A DNA stretch of 64,000 nucleotides from positions 1-64,000 of the forward strand of contig NZ_KB900622.1 in NCBI RefSeq assembly GCF_000379025.1. The letters are read 5' to 3'. A program made the position numbers and the translations under genes. Under the pieces are notes generated by a model. It had not been told where the DNA came from. It made no database searches and saw only the letters and a program-made list of their open reading frames with translations. This document shows, in pieces, positions 18,555-27,083 of this stretch (positions are counted from its first letter, which is position 1; every line of letters begins with the position of its first letter). Source of the stretch: Orenia marismortui DSM 5156 (GTDB lineage Bacteria > Bacillota > Halanaerobiia > Halobacteroidales > Halobacteroidaceae).

Positions 18555-18877
18555 GTTAATTACTCCCCCTCTTGCTAATTAAGAATTTATAATTGATAAT
18601 TGATAATTAAGAATTGATAATTGATAATTGATAATTAAAATATTTAAGAACTTATAGATGTCCAACTTTAAAACAAAATTTAAAAGATTATTTTTGCCAC
18701 GGATTAACACGGATAGATAGAGATGAAAAGTAATAAAAGATTAAGCAAAATATAATTATTAATTGCTTTTAATCTGTGTACATCAGTAGCTAATAATTCA
18801 TTTGAATTAATTTCACTTTAAGGTTGTTTATCTATAATTATAAATTCTACATTATTAATTATTAATTGTATTAACCT
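18555..18877. repeat. Gene-free repeat region within the importer operon
   Basis: No gene in 323 bp. From 18577 to 18640 there is an AATTGAT heptamer array (AATTGATAATTGATAATT pattern), with related AT-rich complement near 18833-18874. A CCACGGATTAACACGGAT block (about 18697-18714) has a partial complement AATCTGTGTACATCAG downstream (about 18771-18786). The same kind of block recurs at 40371 and 53527. The region is probably one or two inserted repeat units inside the operon. Confidence 0.6.
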
Positions 18878-19687
18878 CTACATATAAAAAGTTTGATTCT
18901 TATTCTGATCCTGTTTGAATAGTCTTTCCATAATCAGAGTAAAGATCAAAGCTGCGATAATAAAGACCCAACTATACACTGCTGCTAACATTCTATCTCC
19001 ACTCTTGACTAGTGGAAAGAGTAGCATCGGAAAGGTAACTACTTGTCCTCCACCAATTAAAAAAGTTAATAAATATTGGCTAAAGGAGATAATAAAGACC
19101 ATAATCCCTGCCGAAAAGATACCAGGATAGATTAATGGTAAAGTTACATAGATAAAGGTCTGCCAACTATTAGCTCCTAATACTTTGGCCTGTAACTCTA
19201 ATTTATCACCCATTGCCTCAAATACATTAGTTAGAATTCTAATAGAGTAAGGGATACAGGGAATTAAATGTACAATCATTACCCCAATGACATTATCAGT
19301 CAAACCATACTTCATAAAATTAATATGAATTCCCATAGTCACTGCTAATGGGGGAATAATAATAGGTGCTAAGACCAAAATATTAATCAAACTCTTCCCT
19401 GGAAAATCATACAATCCTAAAGCCTTAGCAGCAGGAATACTCACTAGCAAAGCTAATAAGGTCACTCCAATTCCAATCAAAAAACTACTCTGTAAAGCAT
19501 CCCAAGCCCCATTAACTGGATTAATAAAATACTTCCACCCTTCTAAAGTAAAGGATTGGGGAAATAGTTTAGGCCAAGGCCAATCATTAGTAAAAGACCA
19601 AATTACTAACACTATTAAGGGTAAAATTAAAGATAGTAATAATATATATATAAGAGTAGTCCGAATTACTTTTGTAGTTGTTATCAT
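18878..19687 (-). CDS. ABC importer permease (YnjC C-terminal-half-like)
   Basis: A 269-aa inner-membrane permease with six helices and the BPD_transp_1 EAA-type loop (EAMGDKLELQAKVLGANSWQTF, about residues 158-175). Length fits a 2-domain spermidine/iron-type permease. It pairs with the 290-aa permease upstream. E. coli YnjC carries both halves in one chain; here they are separate genes. Confidence 0.88.
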   Translation of the reverse strand: MITTTKVIRTTLIYILLLSLILPLIVLVIWSFTNDWPWPKLFPQSFTLEGWKYFINPVNGAWDALQSSFLIGIGVTLLALLVSIPAAKALGLYDFPGKSLINILVLAPIIIPPLAVTMGIHINFMKYGLTDNVIGVMIVHLIPCIPYSIRILTNVFEAMGDKLELQAKVLGANSWQTFIYVTLPLIYPGIFSAGIMVFIISFSQYLLTFLIGGGQVVTFPMLLFPLVKSGDRMLAAVYSWVFIIAALIFTLIMERLFKQDQNKNQTFYM

Positions 19688-19709
19688 AATAAATCCCTCT
19701 TTCTAAGAT

Positions 19710-19744
19710 TAGCTAATAGCTACTAGCCATCAGCCATTAGCTAT
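19710..19744. repeat. Five-unit heptamer array (TAGCYAN) at a gene 3' end
   Basis: Units TAGCTAA, TAGCTAC, TAGCCAT, CAGCCAT, TAGCTAT run without gaps. The last unit supplies the stop codon of the permease gene ending at 19741. It resembles the repeats at 46935 and 50277. Confidence 0.65.
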
Positions 19745-20613
19745 TTATACCTCAACACTAAATCTAATAATTTTTTATAAATATATATAAGTCCCAAACA
19801 AATAACAGTCAAGGTAATTGCAATTACCATAGCATAAGGGCGTTGTAATAAATCTGAGCTAACATAGCTTTGATATGCCAACACTGGCAATGTCTTAGGA
19901 TAGGTTGAACCTAATAAGAAAGGAATCTCAAAGGCACCAAAAGAGAAAGCAAAGACAATAATAAAGGATGAACCTATACTAGGCAAAGATAAAGGTAAGT
20001 ATATATTCCAAAATATCTGTTGCTGGCTTGCGCCCAAATTAGCAGCTACCTGCTCAAAAGAATTATTAATATTATTTAAAACAGTATAAACAACCAAGAC
20101 AACAAAAGGAATCTCTTTCCATAAATAGACTAAAATTATTCCTATTCCCCATCTGTCAAAGACTAATTGAGGAAAACTTTCTAAGCCTTTAATAATACCA
20201 AAATGATATAAAATCCTAGCTATTAATCCACTTTGAGTAAAAAATAGAAACACTAATAATGAAGCTATAATATGAGGAACAATAATCGGTAGTTTATAAA
20301 TCAAACGTACTAACTTATACTCCTTTGGTAATCTGACTAATTGATAAGCCAAAAAGACACCAATTACTACAGCCAGAAATGATGATACAAAGGAGATATA
20401 AAAACTATATCTTAAAGCATCTAAAAACTCCGTACTTGTAAATATCTCAATATAATACTTTAAAGTAAAAGTATTTAACCCTAGAAGAGGAAAATAGCCA
20501 AAGCTCTGGGCTAAGGCTAAAATCACCCCTCCTAAGAATAGTCCAAATAATATAATCAGTGCTGGAGTTAATAAGATATATGGTTTTATGATTGAATATT
20601 TCATTAATTTCAA
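19741..20613 (-). CDS. ABC importer permease (YnjC N-terminal-half-like)
   Basis: A 290-aa permease with six hydrophobic segments and the cytoplasmic EAA-type loop (QVAANLGASQQQIFWNIYLP). It sits between the binding protein and the second permease in a classical importer order: binding protein, two permeases, ATPase. The substrate may be an inorganic or small organic anion (inferred from family, weak). Confidence 0.88.
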   Translation of the reverse strand: MKLMKYSIIKPYILLTPALIILFGLFLGGVILALAQSFGYFPLLGLNTFTLKYYIEIFTSTEFLDALRYSFYISFVSSFLAVVIGVFLAYQLVRLPKEYKLVRLIYKLPIIVPHIIASLLVFLFFTQSGLIARILYHFGIIKGLESFPQLVFDRWGIGIILVYLWKEIPFVVLVVYTVLNNINNSFEQVAANLGASQQQIFWNIYLPLSLPSIGSSFIIVFAFSFGAFEIPFLLGSTYPKTLPVLAYQSYVSSDLLQRPYAMVIAITLTVICLGLIYIYKKLLDLVLRYK

Positions 20614-20635
20614 GATCTATTCCTCCAATCAAAAG

Positions 20636-20720
20636 TAAAAATTGAAAATTGATATTTGAGAATTGAGAATTGAGAATTAAGTTCTTAAAACTTTTAATTC
20701 TACATCTTCAATTCTCAATT
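20636..20720. repeat. AATTGAG heptamer array with complementary arm
   Basis: GAATTGAGAATTGAGAATT (about 20660-20679) is followed by the complementary CTTCAATTCTCAATTG (about 20705-20720), giving a hairpin in the gap between binding protein and permease genes. Confidence 0.55.
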
Positions 20721-20725
20721 GCTCT

Positions 20726-21967
20726 TTACTTTCCTACAATCTTATTCCATTCATCTTCAATAATCGGTACTAAATCGGCTGGTAACTCTGGTACACTATG
20801 CTTGTCTAAAACCTCTTGTGATAAAGTAGCTACACCTAAATCTAAGTCAGCCAATTCTTCTTTCTCTTGAACATTTAGCTTATCATAACTGAATACTGGT
20901 AAAGCTCCCCAATTTTCTGGACTATATTTAGACAGCTGAGCTTCAAAACTCTCTAAGAAGTTAGCCACTACTAATGCTCCTGCTTTATTAGGTGAGTTAA
21001 ACGGAATTGCTAGAAAATTAGTATTAGAGATAGTCCCACTCTCTAGTACAAAGGTTCTAGCTGAATCTGGATAAGTCCCTTTAACAATCTCACTAGTTGC
21101 TTTACTTGGATCATAGCCCATACTCATTAGCACTTCACCATCAGCAAACATATTATCTAATTGAGCAATAGTACTTGGATAAGTCTCTCCTTCTCTCCAT
21201 AAATATGGTTCTAAGTCTGCTAAGAATTCAAGAGCAGGTCTAATTTTCTTTCTAATTTCTGCTTCATCTTCTAAATTATAATACTGCTCGTAACCACCAG
21301 TGACTTCATAGATTACATGGCGTACAAAAGCACTTCCTGTAAAGTCTGGCAAAGCAGGATAAGTAAATTTACCTGGATGTGATTTAATCCAAGCTATTAA
21401 TTCTTCAAAACTATAGGGAGCTTCTTCTATCTTATTCTGATCATAAATAAAGATAAATTGTGCTTTACTATATGGTGCTTCATAACCCTTAGTTGGAAAA
21501 CCAAAGTCAGTAGTTATCTGCTTAGAATCGGTATCCATATATCTATTATAATTAGGTAAGCTGTCAGCAAAAGGACCGAATAATAATTCATTATCCATTG
21601 CCGTCTTAAAGTTCTCACCATTAATCCATAATAAATCAATCGTTCCTTCTTTCTTTCCAATCTGCTTTTCTCCTAATAACTTATTAACAAAATCTGTAGC
21701 ATCCATTGGTACCATATTTAAAGTAAGATCATACTTCTCCTTCAAATTCTTTGCCACATAACCTTTAACCCATTGGTTAATAGTTCTACTTCCACCCCAC
21801 ATATAGAAATTAACCTCTGTTCCTTTAGCTGATGCTATAACTTCTTTCCATTCTTGCTCTAAAACATTCTCTTCTTGCTTTTGAGCTTGGGGAGAAGTAC
21901 AGCCAAGAATTGATAATAATAAAATAGTAATAACTAATGCTAAGGATACTACCTTCTTTTTAAACAC
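20726..21967 (-). CDS. Solute-binding lipoprotein, YnjB-like (COG4134)
   Basis: An extracellular binding lipoprotein. The likely start is GTG at 21967 (AAAGGAGA sits 7 bp before), giving a signal peptide with lipobox LSILGC. The mature protein has the YnjB-type pattern NFYMWGGSRTINQWV, DLLWINGENF and MGYDPSK. Length (413 aa) fits. It delivers the substrate to the YnjC-like permeases. The ligand of YnjBCD is unknown; E. coli carries a rhodanese (ynjE) next to it, and this window has rhodaneses nearby, which hints at sulfur (inference). Confidence 0.85.
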   Translation of the reverse strand: MFKKKVVSLALVITILLLSILGCTSPQAQKQEENVLEQEWKEVIASAKGTEVNFYMWGGSRTINQWVKGYVAKNLKEKYDLTLNMVPMDATDFVNKLLGEKQIGKKEGTIDLLWINGENFKTAMDNELLFGPFADSLPNYNRYMDTDSKQITTDFGFPTKGYEAPYSKAQFIFIYDQNKIEEAPYSFEELIAWIKSHPGKFTYPALPDFTGSAFVRHVIYEVTGGYEQYYNLEDEAEIRKKIRPALEFLADLEPYLWREGETYPSTIAQLDNMFADGEVLMSMGYDPSKATSEIVKGTYPDSARTFVLESGTISNTNFLAIPFNSPNKAGALVVANFLESFEAQLSKYSPENWGALPVFSYDKLNVQEKEELADLDLGVATLSQEVLDKHSVPELPADLVPIIEDEWNKIVGK

Positions 21968-22150
21968 CTTAATCTCTCCTTTATTATATAAATTCAATAA
22001 TTACTAAGCAAACATATTCTTTCTTAAAGCTAAATTAATTCAGATATTTCATCCACAAATTTGATTATTGATCCTTTATTTCTATAAAATCTTCAATTAA
22101 TCGATAACAAGAAATATCTACTCTAATTTTTTAACATCAATTTAAACATT

Positions 22151-22182
22151 AAGATAAGCCTATTTATAAATAGGCTTATCTT
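22151..22182 (-). terminator. Hairpin ending the flavoprotein-CCG-TVP38 operon
   Basis: A perfect 16-bp palindrome, AAGATAAGCCTATTTA and its complement, 26 bp past the TVP38 stop codon. Confidence 0.7.
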
Positions 22183-22207
22183 CTATAAATCCTTTATACT
22201 TTATACT

Positions 22208-22927
22208 TTATGCTTTTTTAACTTCTTCCTCTTCTAATAGATCTCCATTTTTCTTCTTTAACCACTTAGGAATTAAAGAGATAGCAAATAATACTATACC
22301 CGCAATTCCTAAATACATAATAATCTCCATCGGACTTCCTCCAGAACTGATAGCTCCACCAGCAAAGGAGAAGGCTAAACAACCTGGTAACATAAATACA
22401 AAAGTAGCTATGGCATAAGAAACTAAGCTGATACTTGTTAATCCATAAACATAGTTTTGAACATTATATGGGAAGATTGGAACTAAACGGGTTAACATTA
22501 CAAAACGCCACCCTTCAGCTTGTACCCCTTCATCAATCTTATTTAATTTAGGATTCTTCTCCATCATTCCTTTTACCATATCACGAGCCACATATTTACC
22601 AGCTAAGAAAGCACAAACTGCACCAACAGTTGAACCTAAAGCTGTGTATAAAGTACCTAACCATGGTCCAAAGATCAAACCTCCTACTAATCCTAAAGCA
22701 GAACCAGGTAAGAAGAACACAGCAGCTATTACCCATAATAACCCAAATACTATAGGTCCCCATGCTCCTAAACCATTAATAGCCTCTTTTAATAACTTTG
22801 GATCTTTAAAGTATTGCATATATCCTAATTTATTAACTAAAAAGATAACAGCAGCCACTACCAATACAAAAGCTATCACCTTAACTTTACTACCCTTTTT
22901 TTCTTGAACTTGAACTTGCTCACTCAT
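22208..22927 (-). CDS. TVP38/TMEM64 (VTT-domain) membrane protein
   Basis: A 239-aa membrane protein; the start at 22927 is chosen from GGAGG 7 bp upstream. The VTT/DedA-like core includes PGSALGLVGGLIFGPWLG, GAVCAFLAGKYVARD and LTRLVPIFPYNVQNYVYGL. Family members are linked to lipid scrambling or ion handling and are frequent neighbours of pyridine nucleotide-disulfide or FAD oxidoreductases. It is the third gene after the flavoprotein and the CCG protein. Confidence 0.85.
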   Translation of the reverse strand: MSEQVQVQEKKGSKVKVIAFVLVVAAVIFLVNKLGYMQYFKDPKLLKEAINGLGAWGPIVFGLLWVIAAVFFLPGSALGLVGGLIFGPWLGTLYTALGSTVGAVCAFLAGKYVARDMVKGMMEKNPKLNKIDEGVQAEGWRFVMLTRLVPIFPYNVQNYVYGLTSISLVSYAIATFVFMLPGCLAFSFAGGAISSGGSPMEIIMYLGIAGIVLFAISLIPKWLKKKNGDLLEEEEVKKA

Positions 22928-22951
22928 TATAAAGCCTCCTTTTAATTTCAA

Positions 22952-23010
22952 TAAGTAGTGAGTAGTGAATAGTAAAAAGATTAATATCTTACTGCTCACT
23001 CCTTACTATT
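22952..23010. repeat. TGAGTAG heptamer hairpin overlapping a gene 3' end
   Basis: TAAGTAG-TGAGTAG-TGAATAG (22952-22972) and the complementary TTACTGC-TCACTCC-TTACTAT (22989-23009) form a hairpin between the CCG gene and the TVP38 gene. The CCG stop codon at 23009 lies in the right arm. Confidence 0.6.
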
Positions 23011-23776
23011 ATTTTAATACCTTCTTAATATTTCTCTTAGACTTATATCTATTTACCCACCCAGTTAAAGGACTAGAAGGGTTATCTGGGAATTCAGATT
23101 TAGAGTTCCATGGACCACCAAAGATTAAATCTAAGATGTGAACAGCCTTCTTGCCACCTTTAACCATAGATTCACGACAAGCTGCACAATAAGTGACCAT
23201 ATAATCTGATTCTACTTCTGATGTTCTCTTATTCATTACTCTTTGAGCAAGCTCTGGATTAGCTGGAACTACCATCCCACCAAATCCACAACACATTGTA
23301 GTCTCTCTAGTATGTGGTGGTTCTTCTGAATTATAACCTAGCTCCTTAATAATCCAGCGAATTCCATCATGGATATCCTTTCGATCTCTTGTTGAACAAG
23401 AGTCATGAATAGCAAAAGTAATATCACTATCTTTACCGATACCTACTGATTCTTCTGGCAATCCAATCTCTGGTAATAGTGACCATAAAGAAGTTACCTT
23501 CTGTGGACTATTTGCAGACATAGTTAAATAACAGGATTGGCAAGCTACAATAATCTCTTCTGCCCCTAATTTATCTATCTCAGCTTGAAATCCAGCATAT
23601 CTCTCCTTAAATTTATCAACTTGACCCAAAGCCTTTGTAGGTTTACCACAACATTTTAAAATTGCCCCTGTTCCAGGTAACTTCTCTTGTAAAAACTCTA
23701 AAGTCTTCTTTACAGCATCAGGGTTATAAGATGGTAAACTACAACCTGGTATAAATACTCGTTTAGTTTTTGACAT
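23009..23776 (-). CDS. CCG-domain Fe-S protein (HdrB-like)
   Basis: A 255-aa cytosolic protein with two cysteine-rich CCG motifs, LKCCGKPT (about 41-48) and TMCCGFGGMV...YCAACRES (about 160-205). This is the heterodisulfide reductase subunit B pattern that binds a noncubane 4Fe-4S cluster and handles disulfides or persulfides. It is 14 bp downstream of the GltD-like flavoprotein, with which it could form a disulfide or sulfur redox complex (inference). Confidence 0.85.
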   Translation of the reverse strand: MSKTKRVFIPGCSLPSYNPDAVKKTLEFLQEKLPGTGAILKCCGKPTKALGQVDKFKERYAGFQAEIDKLGAEEIIVACQSCYLTMSANSPQKVTSLWSLLPEIGLPEESVGIGKDSDITFAIHDSCSTRDRKDIHDGIRWIIKELGYNSEEPPHTRETTMCCGFGGMVVPANPELAQRVMNKRTSEVESDYMVTYCAACRESMVKGGKKAVHILDLIFGGPWNSKSEFPDNPSSPLTGWVNRYKSKRNIKKVLK

Positions 23777-23790
23777 ATTAAAACCTCCCC

Positions 23791-25602
23791 TTATTTTTTA
23801 TCCTTAGCAGGCTTAGCTGTATTAAATAGTTTTGAGAATCCTAAGAATTGATGCATCTCTATAGCTCCATGTCCCTTAATTGGAGATTTACCATTATTAT
23901 TCTTAACCATCTCTTTTCTCATCTTCATAAACTTATCCTTAATTTTAAAATCATTAGGACATACAATTGTACATTGGCTACACATATTACAAGAATAAGG
24001 AATTAAAGGATCTATATCTCCAGTTTTCATTACCTCAGCAAATAAATCTTTTGGTGAATGACAGAAGTCATTTAACATTACACATTCTCCCATACACAAT
24101 CTACATTCACATTGTAAACATCTTTCAGCCTCTTTTTCTGCTAATTCTTGACTTAAAGCAAACTCAACCTCATCAAAGGATTTAATCCTTTCTTTAGGAT
24201 CTAATTCTTGACCATGTACTCTTTCTGGCTTAGGCAAGTTATCCCAATCTAGAGGTATATCTAACTTAGTAGTATATGAGCCTTCTTCTTGAGCAACTCT
24301 GCCTTCCTTTAAATCTTTAGCATTTAAATATCTATCTGCTGATTTAGCAGCTCTTCTACCTTCAGCCATAGCTCCAACTACTATAAAAGCTGTTCCACTT
24401 GCATCTCCTGCTACAAATACATTCTCAGCACTAGCTGATTGCATAGTTAATGGATCACATTCAAAGGTTCCATTTCTTCTTTTAGTCAATACATCTTCGT
24501 TATCAAAGCTTGAATCTACACCTTGCCCAATAGCAAATATAACTGTATCTACATCTAAAGCCTTTTTATTATTCTCATTAAATTCAGGTGCAAAGTTACC
24601 ATCCTTATCAAACATAGTTGTACATTCTTTAAGCTCTAAACCTGATACTCTTCCATCTTTATCTATATTAATTTTATGAGTTCCATAAGCTAAATTAAAG
24701 TTTACTCCTTCATTAAGAGCACCATTAATTTCATGCATTGAAGATGCCATCTCATCATATGTAGACTCTAAACATACAGCATGAACCTCTTCAACTCCAG
24801 CTAATCTAAGTGATGATCTAGCACAATCCATGGCAACATCTCCACCACCGATAACTGCTACCTTCTTTCCTACCCCATCAAAGGCTTGAGTTAATGAAAT
24901 TTCTTTTAAATATTCAGCAGCATGGTAAATTCCATCGGCATCATGATTTTCAAGACTTCTATCAATTCTACCTTGATGCTTACCTACTGCTACAATTACT
25001 GCATCATAGTCTTCTCTTAACTGATTAAAGTCAATATCTTTTCCAATCTCTACTCCCATCTTAAACTCTACGCCAATCTTTTCAAGTAGAGAATATTCAC
25101 TATCTATAATATCTCTTGGAAGTCTATACTCTGGGATACCAACTCTCATCATTCCTCCATAGACCTCTAGACGATCATATACTGTAACAGAATATCCTTC
25201 TCTTCTTAAATCTAAAGCAGCTTGAGCTCCTGCAGGTCCTGCTCCAATAACTGCAATCTTCTTATCATTATCTTCAGCAACATCCAAATCCCAATTATTA
25301 GGATCATCAAAGTTATCAGCAGCATACCTCTTTAAACTTGCTACTGCCAAAGGACTATTCACCTCATTTCTCTTGCAATTTTCTTCACAAGGGTGAGCAC
25401 AAATTCTTCCTAAAGTCTTAGGTAAGAACAACTTCTCTCTAATAACCTCAACTGCTTCTTTACCCTTTCCTTCCCCTATTAGATTGACATATTTCTTGAC
25501 ATTAGTATGCATTGGGCAACTGGCTACACAAGCCGGATCGGCATCACCCATACAATCATCTACTATTTCATTTAATGGCTTTAATACTTTTTCTGATAAC
25601 AA
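23791..25602 (-). CDS. GltD-like FAD/NAD(P) oxidoreductase with ferredoxin domains
   Basis: A flavoprotein of 603 aa from TTG at 25602. GGAGGAG lies 6 bp before this codon, and the inferred transcription start (about 25681) makes the longer reading to 25725 impossible. Order: N-terminal Cys-rich Fe-S domain (CVASCPMHTNVKKYV, CAHPCEENC), FAD Rossmann fold GAGPAGAQAALDLRREG, NAD(P) fold VIGGGDVAMDC, then C-terminal cysteine clusters including CNMCSQCTIVCP. It feeds NAD(P)H electrons to the CCG protein or ferredoxin. It heads the operon with CCG and TVP38. Confidence 0.88.
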   Translation of the reverse strand: MLSEKVLKPLNEIVDDCMGDADPACVASCPMHTNVKKYVNLIGEGKGKEAVEVIREKLFLPKTLGRICAHPCEENCKRNEVNSPLAVASLKRYAADNFDDPNNWDLDVAEDNDKKIAVIGAGPAGAQAALDLRREGYSVTVYDRLEVYGGMMRVGIPEYRLPRDIIDSEYSLLEKIGVEFKMGVEIGKDIDFNQLREDYDAVIVAVGKHQGRIDRSLENHDADGIYHAAEYLKEISLTQAFDGVGKKVAVIGGGDVAMDCARSSLRLAGVEEVHAVCLESTYDEMASSMHEINGALNEGVNFNLAYGTHKINIDKDGRVSGLELKECTTMFDKDGNFAPEFNENNKKALDVDTVIFAIGQGVDSSFDNEDVLTKRRNGTFECDPLTMQSASAENVFVAGDASGTAFIVVGAMAEGRRAAKSADRYLNAKDLKEGRVAQEEGSYTTKLDIPLDWDNLPKPERVHGQELDPKERIKSFDEVEFALSQELAEKEAERCLQCECRLCMGECVMLNDFCHSPKDLFAEVMKTGDIDPLIPYSCNMCSQCTIVCPNDFKIKDKFMKMRKEMVKNNNGKSPIKGHGAIEMHQFLGFSKLFNTAKPAKDKK

Positions 25603-25687
25603 GGGAAACTCCTCCTTCCAATTCATATAAGATATATTTTTCACAAGCACTCCCTTAAAAACAGACTTTATTCCTATTGTCAATATT

Positions 25688-25716
25688 ATTATATCCACTA
25701 AACTAACATTTGTCTT
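25688..25716 (-). promoter_or_regulatory. Promoter of the flavoprotein operon
   Basis: Minus strand: -35 AAGACA (25711-25716), 17-bp spacer, -10 TATAAT (25688-25693). The weak -35 suits an activated promoter. It resembles the double-rhodanese gene promoter at 32692-32720. Confidence 0.6.
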
Positions 25717-25745
25717 TAGAGCCACAAGCTAATTATATACTCTTT

Positions 25746-25766
25746 TTTTGTACTCAATCTACAAAA
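25746..25766. promoter_or_regulatory. Operator dyad shared with the rhodanese lipoprotein gene
   Basis: TTTTGTA-CTCAATC-TACAAAA is a perfect 7-bp-arm dyad. It ends 29 bp upstream of the -35 box, exactly as at 32750-32769. An activator site is inferred. Confidence 0.65.
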
Positions 25767-26027
25767 GACAAGTCATTTTAATTAAAAAAAGCTACTATCG
25801 ATTAAGATATTAATATTTCTTTGTAGCAAAACACCAATTTCATCTTATTTTATATTCCCATATTAAATTGATAATACTTTTTATAGTAAAGCTACATTAT
25901 AGCAACAAAGAATAACTAGTAGCAGATAATAAATTAGATTATCTATATTTCTTAGTAATACCTAAAATATTCTTGTAACTATCTTAATTAAAAATTTTCT
26001 GTAATCAATATTCTACTAACAAATCAA

Positions 26028-26053
26028 AAAGCACAGCTAATAGCTGTACTTTG
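26028..26053 (-). terminator. Terminator of the tusA-yeeE operon
   Basis: ACAGCTA and TAGCTGT form the core stem, flanked by AAAG and CTTT, followed on the minus strand by TTTTTGATTTG. It lies about 215 bp past the YeeE stop. Confidence 0.65.
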
Positions 26054-26149
26054 AAATATTGTTTAACTTTAATATATCTTTAAATGGTGATTTAGCTTTA
26101 AAAAGAAATTTAAATATACTACTATAAATATTATAAAACTTTACTAACT

Positions 26150-26200
26150 AGTCACAAGTAACAAACTTAACTTGTCACCTATTACTCCTCACTCGTTAAT
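26150..26200. repeat. AGTCACA/AGTAACA heptamer hairpin
   Basis: AGTCACA-AGTAACA is followed by complementary ACTTGTC-ACCTATT-ACTCCTC-ACTCGTT. It is similar in style to the blocks at 16649, 22952 and 53444. Confidence 0.5.
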
Positions 26201-26268
26201 ATCTCTTTATATCAACTCAATTTTTTAAACTTAAATATCTATAGACTAATTCTACTAATTAATACTCT

Positions 26269-26823
26269 CTAAGTAAACCATTTCATTAGGACCTTACTTC
26301 CTAAAAAGACGCCTAACATGACAAAAGGGAGATATAACCAACCATTTAGCCCTAATGAAGATATTGAACTATATAAACCTCCAATATTACATCCTACCGC
26401 TACTCTAGCCCCATACCCCATTAACCAACCACCTATTAGTACAATTAGAACTTGTTTCTTATTCTTAACCCTCTTAAATTTAAATTGCTTTGCCAACAAT
26501 ATAGCTATTAAAGCACCAAAAACTATACCAAGATTAGACCAAGTCTGCTTGTCTAGCCATGGTCTAGCATAATAATCATAATAAGTCCAAACATCCCATT
26601 CATTAGTTGCTATTCCAAAATTACTTAACACCCAAGAACCCCAACGGGCTAAGTTAGTTGTAATCGCCCAATAATCACCTGTTAATGCTACATAAATTAT
26701 ATTTAATAATGCCAGTAAGACTCCACCTACCCAATAGGGCCATGGCTGTTTAAATATCTTTTTAAATAAACTCTCTTTATCATCTTTACTTTGTTTTGGT
26801 AACAGTGATTTGCCATTCACCAA
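26269..26823 (-). CDS. YeeE/YedE half-protein (thiosulfate/sulfur-compound transporter, TsuA-like), first half
   Basis: A 184-aa membrane protein with the YeeE/YedE repeat, including the conserved GARVAVGCNIGGLYSSISSL region (the Cys-containing loop that passes sulfur species). Typical TsuA-type transporters have about 350-400 residues and two such halves; here each half is a separate gene. The start codon is TTG at 26823 or GTG at 26820, overlapping the end of tusA by 38 bp. Together with TusA it likely imports thiosulfate or another sulfur or selenium compound. Confidence 0.8.
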   Translation of the reverse strand: MVNGKSLLPKQSKDDKESLFKKIFKQPWPYWVGGVLLALLNIIYVALTGDYWAITTNLARWGSWVLSNFGIATNEWDVWTYYDYYARPWLDKQTWSNLGIVFGALIAILLAKQFKFKRVKNKKQVLIVLIGGWLMGYGARVAVGCNIGGLYSSISSLGLNGWLYLPFVMLGVFLGSKVLMKWFT

Positions 26824-27007
26824 AGGTCACCTCTTCTATCTCCACATTATAACCACGTTTTCTAGCCCATTCTGGCACATTAGTCATTGCACAAGTATGA
26901 TCAACCTCAATATATAGCTTCTCGCCTATCTTTAATTTTTTTATCTTCTTCTCTGCTTTCATTAATGGTAACGGACATGGTTCTCCGATACAGTCTAATC
27001 TATTCAT
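26786..27007 (-). CDS. TusA/SirA-family sulfur carrier
   Basis: A 73-aa TusA-like protein. Start at 27007 is set by GGAGAGGGAGTT before ATG. The catalytic CPxP motif is in IGEPCPLPLMKAEK. TusA proteins accept sulfane sulfur on this Cys. Genes of this kind next to YeeE/YedE transporters are the TsuB partners of thiosulfate uptake proteins. Its 3' end overlaps the yeeE half gene. Confidence 0.88.
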   Translation of the reverse strand: MNRLDCIGEPCPLPLMKAEKKIKKLKIGEKLYIEVDHTCAMTNVPEWARKRGYNVEIEEVTFGEWQITVTKTK

Positions 27008-27083
27008 AACTCCCTCTCCTTTTTCATTAAAATGAATCAAATTTATGTTTTTCCCACAAATAGGCTAATAAATATAGAGCTTC

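Larger units (their letters stand above)
25767..26268. other. Gene-free AT-rich region with terminator and repeat
   Basis: No convincing gene. It contains a terminator for the yeeE gene (26028-26053), a heptamer array (26150-26200) and otherwise featureless AT-rich DNA. Confidence 0.5.

Noticed and set aside
16649-20720. CRISPR array in the short repeats
   Set aside because: Units are 7 bp, degenerate and without spacers; no cas genes are present.
21968-22150. Riboswitch (thiamine type) upstream of the YnjB-like gene
   Set aside because: No conserved core such as CTGAGA or the matching helices was found.
25603-25725. 41-codon N-terminal extension of the GltD-like flavoprotein
   Set aside because: It runs across the inferred -10 box and start point, lacks a ribosome site, and the TTG at 25602 has a strong one.
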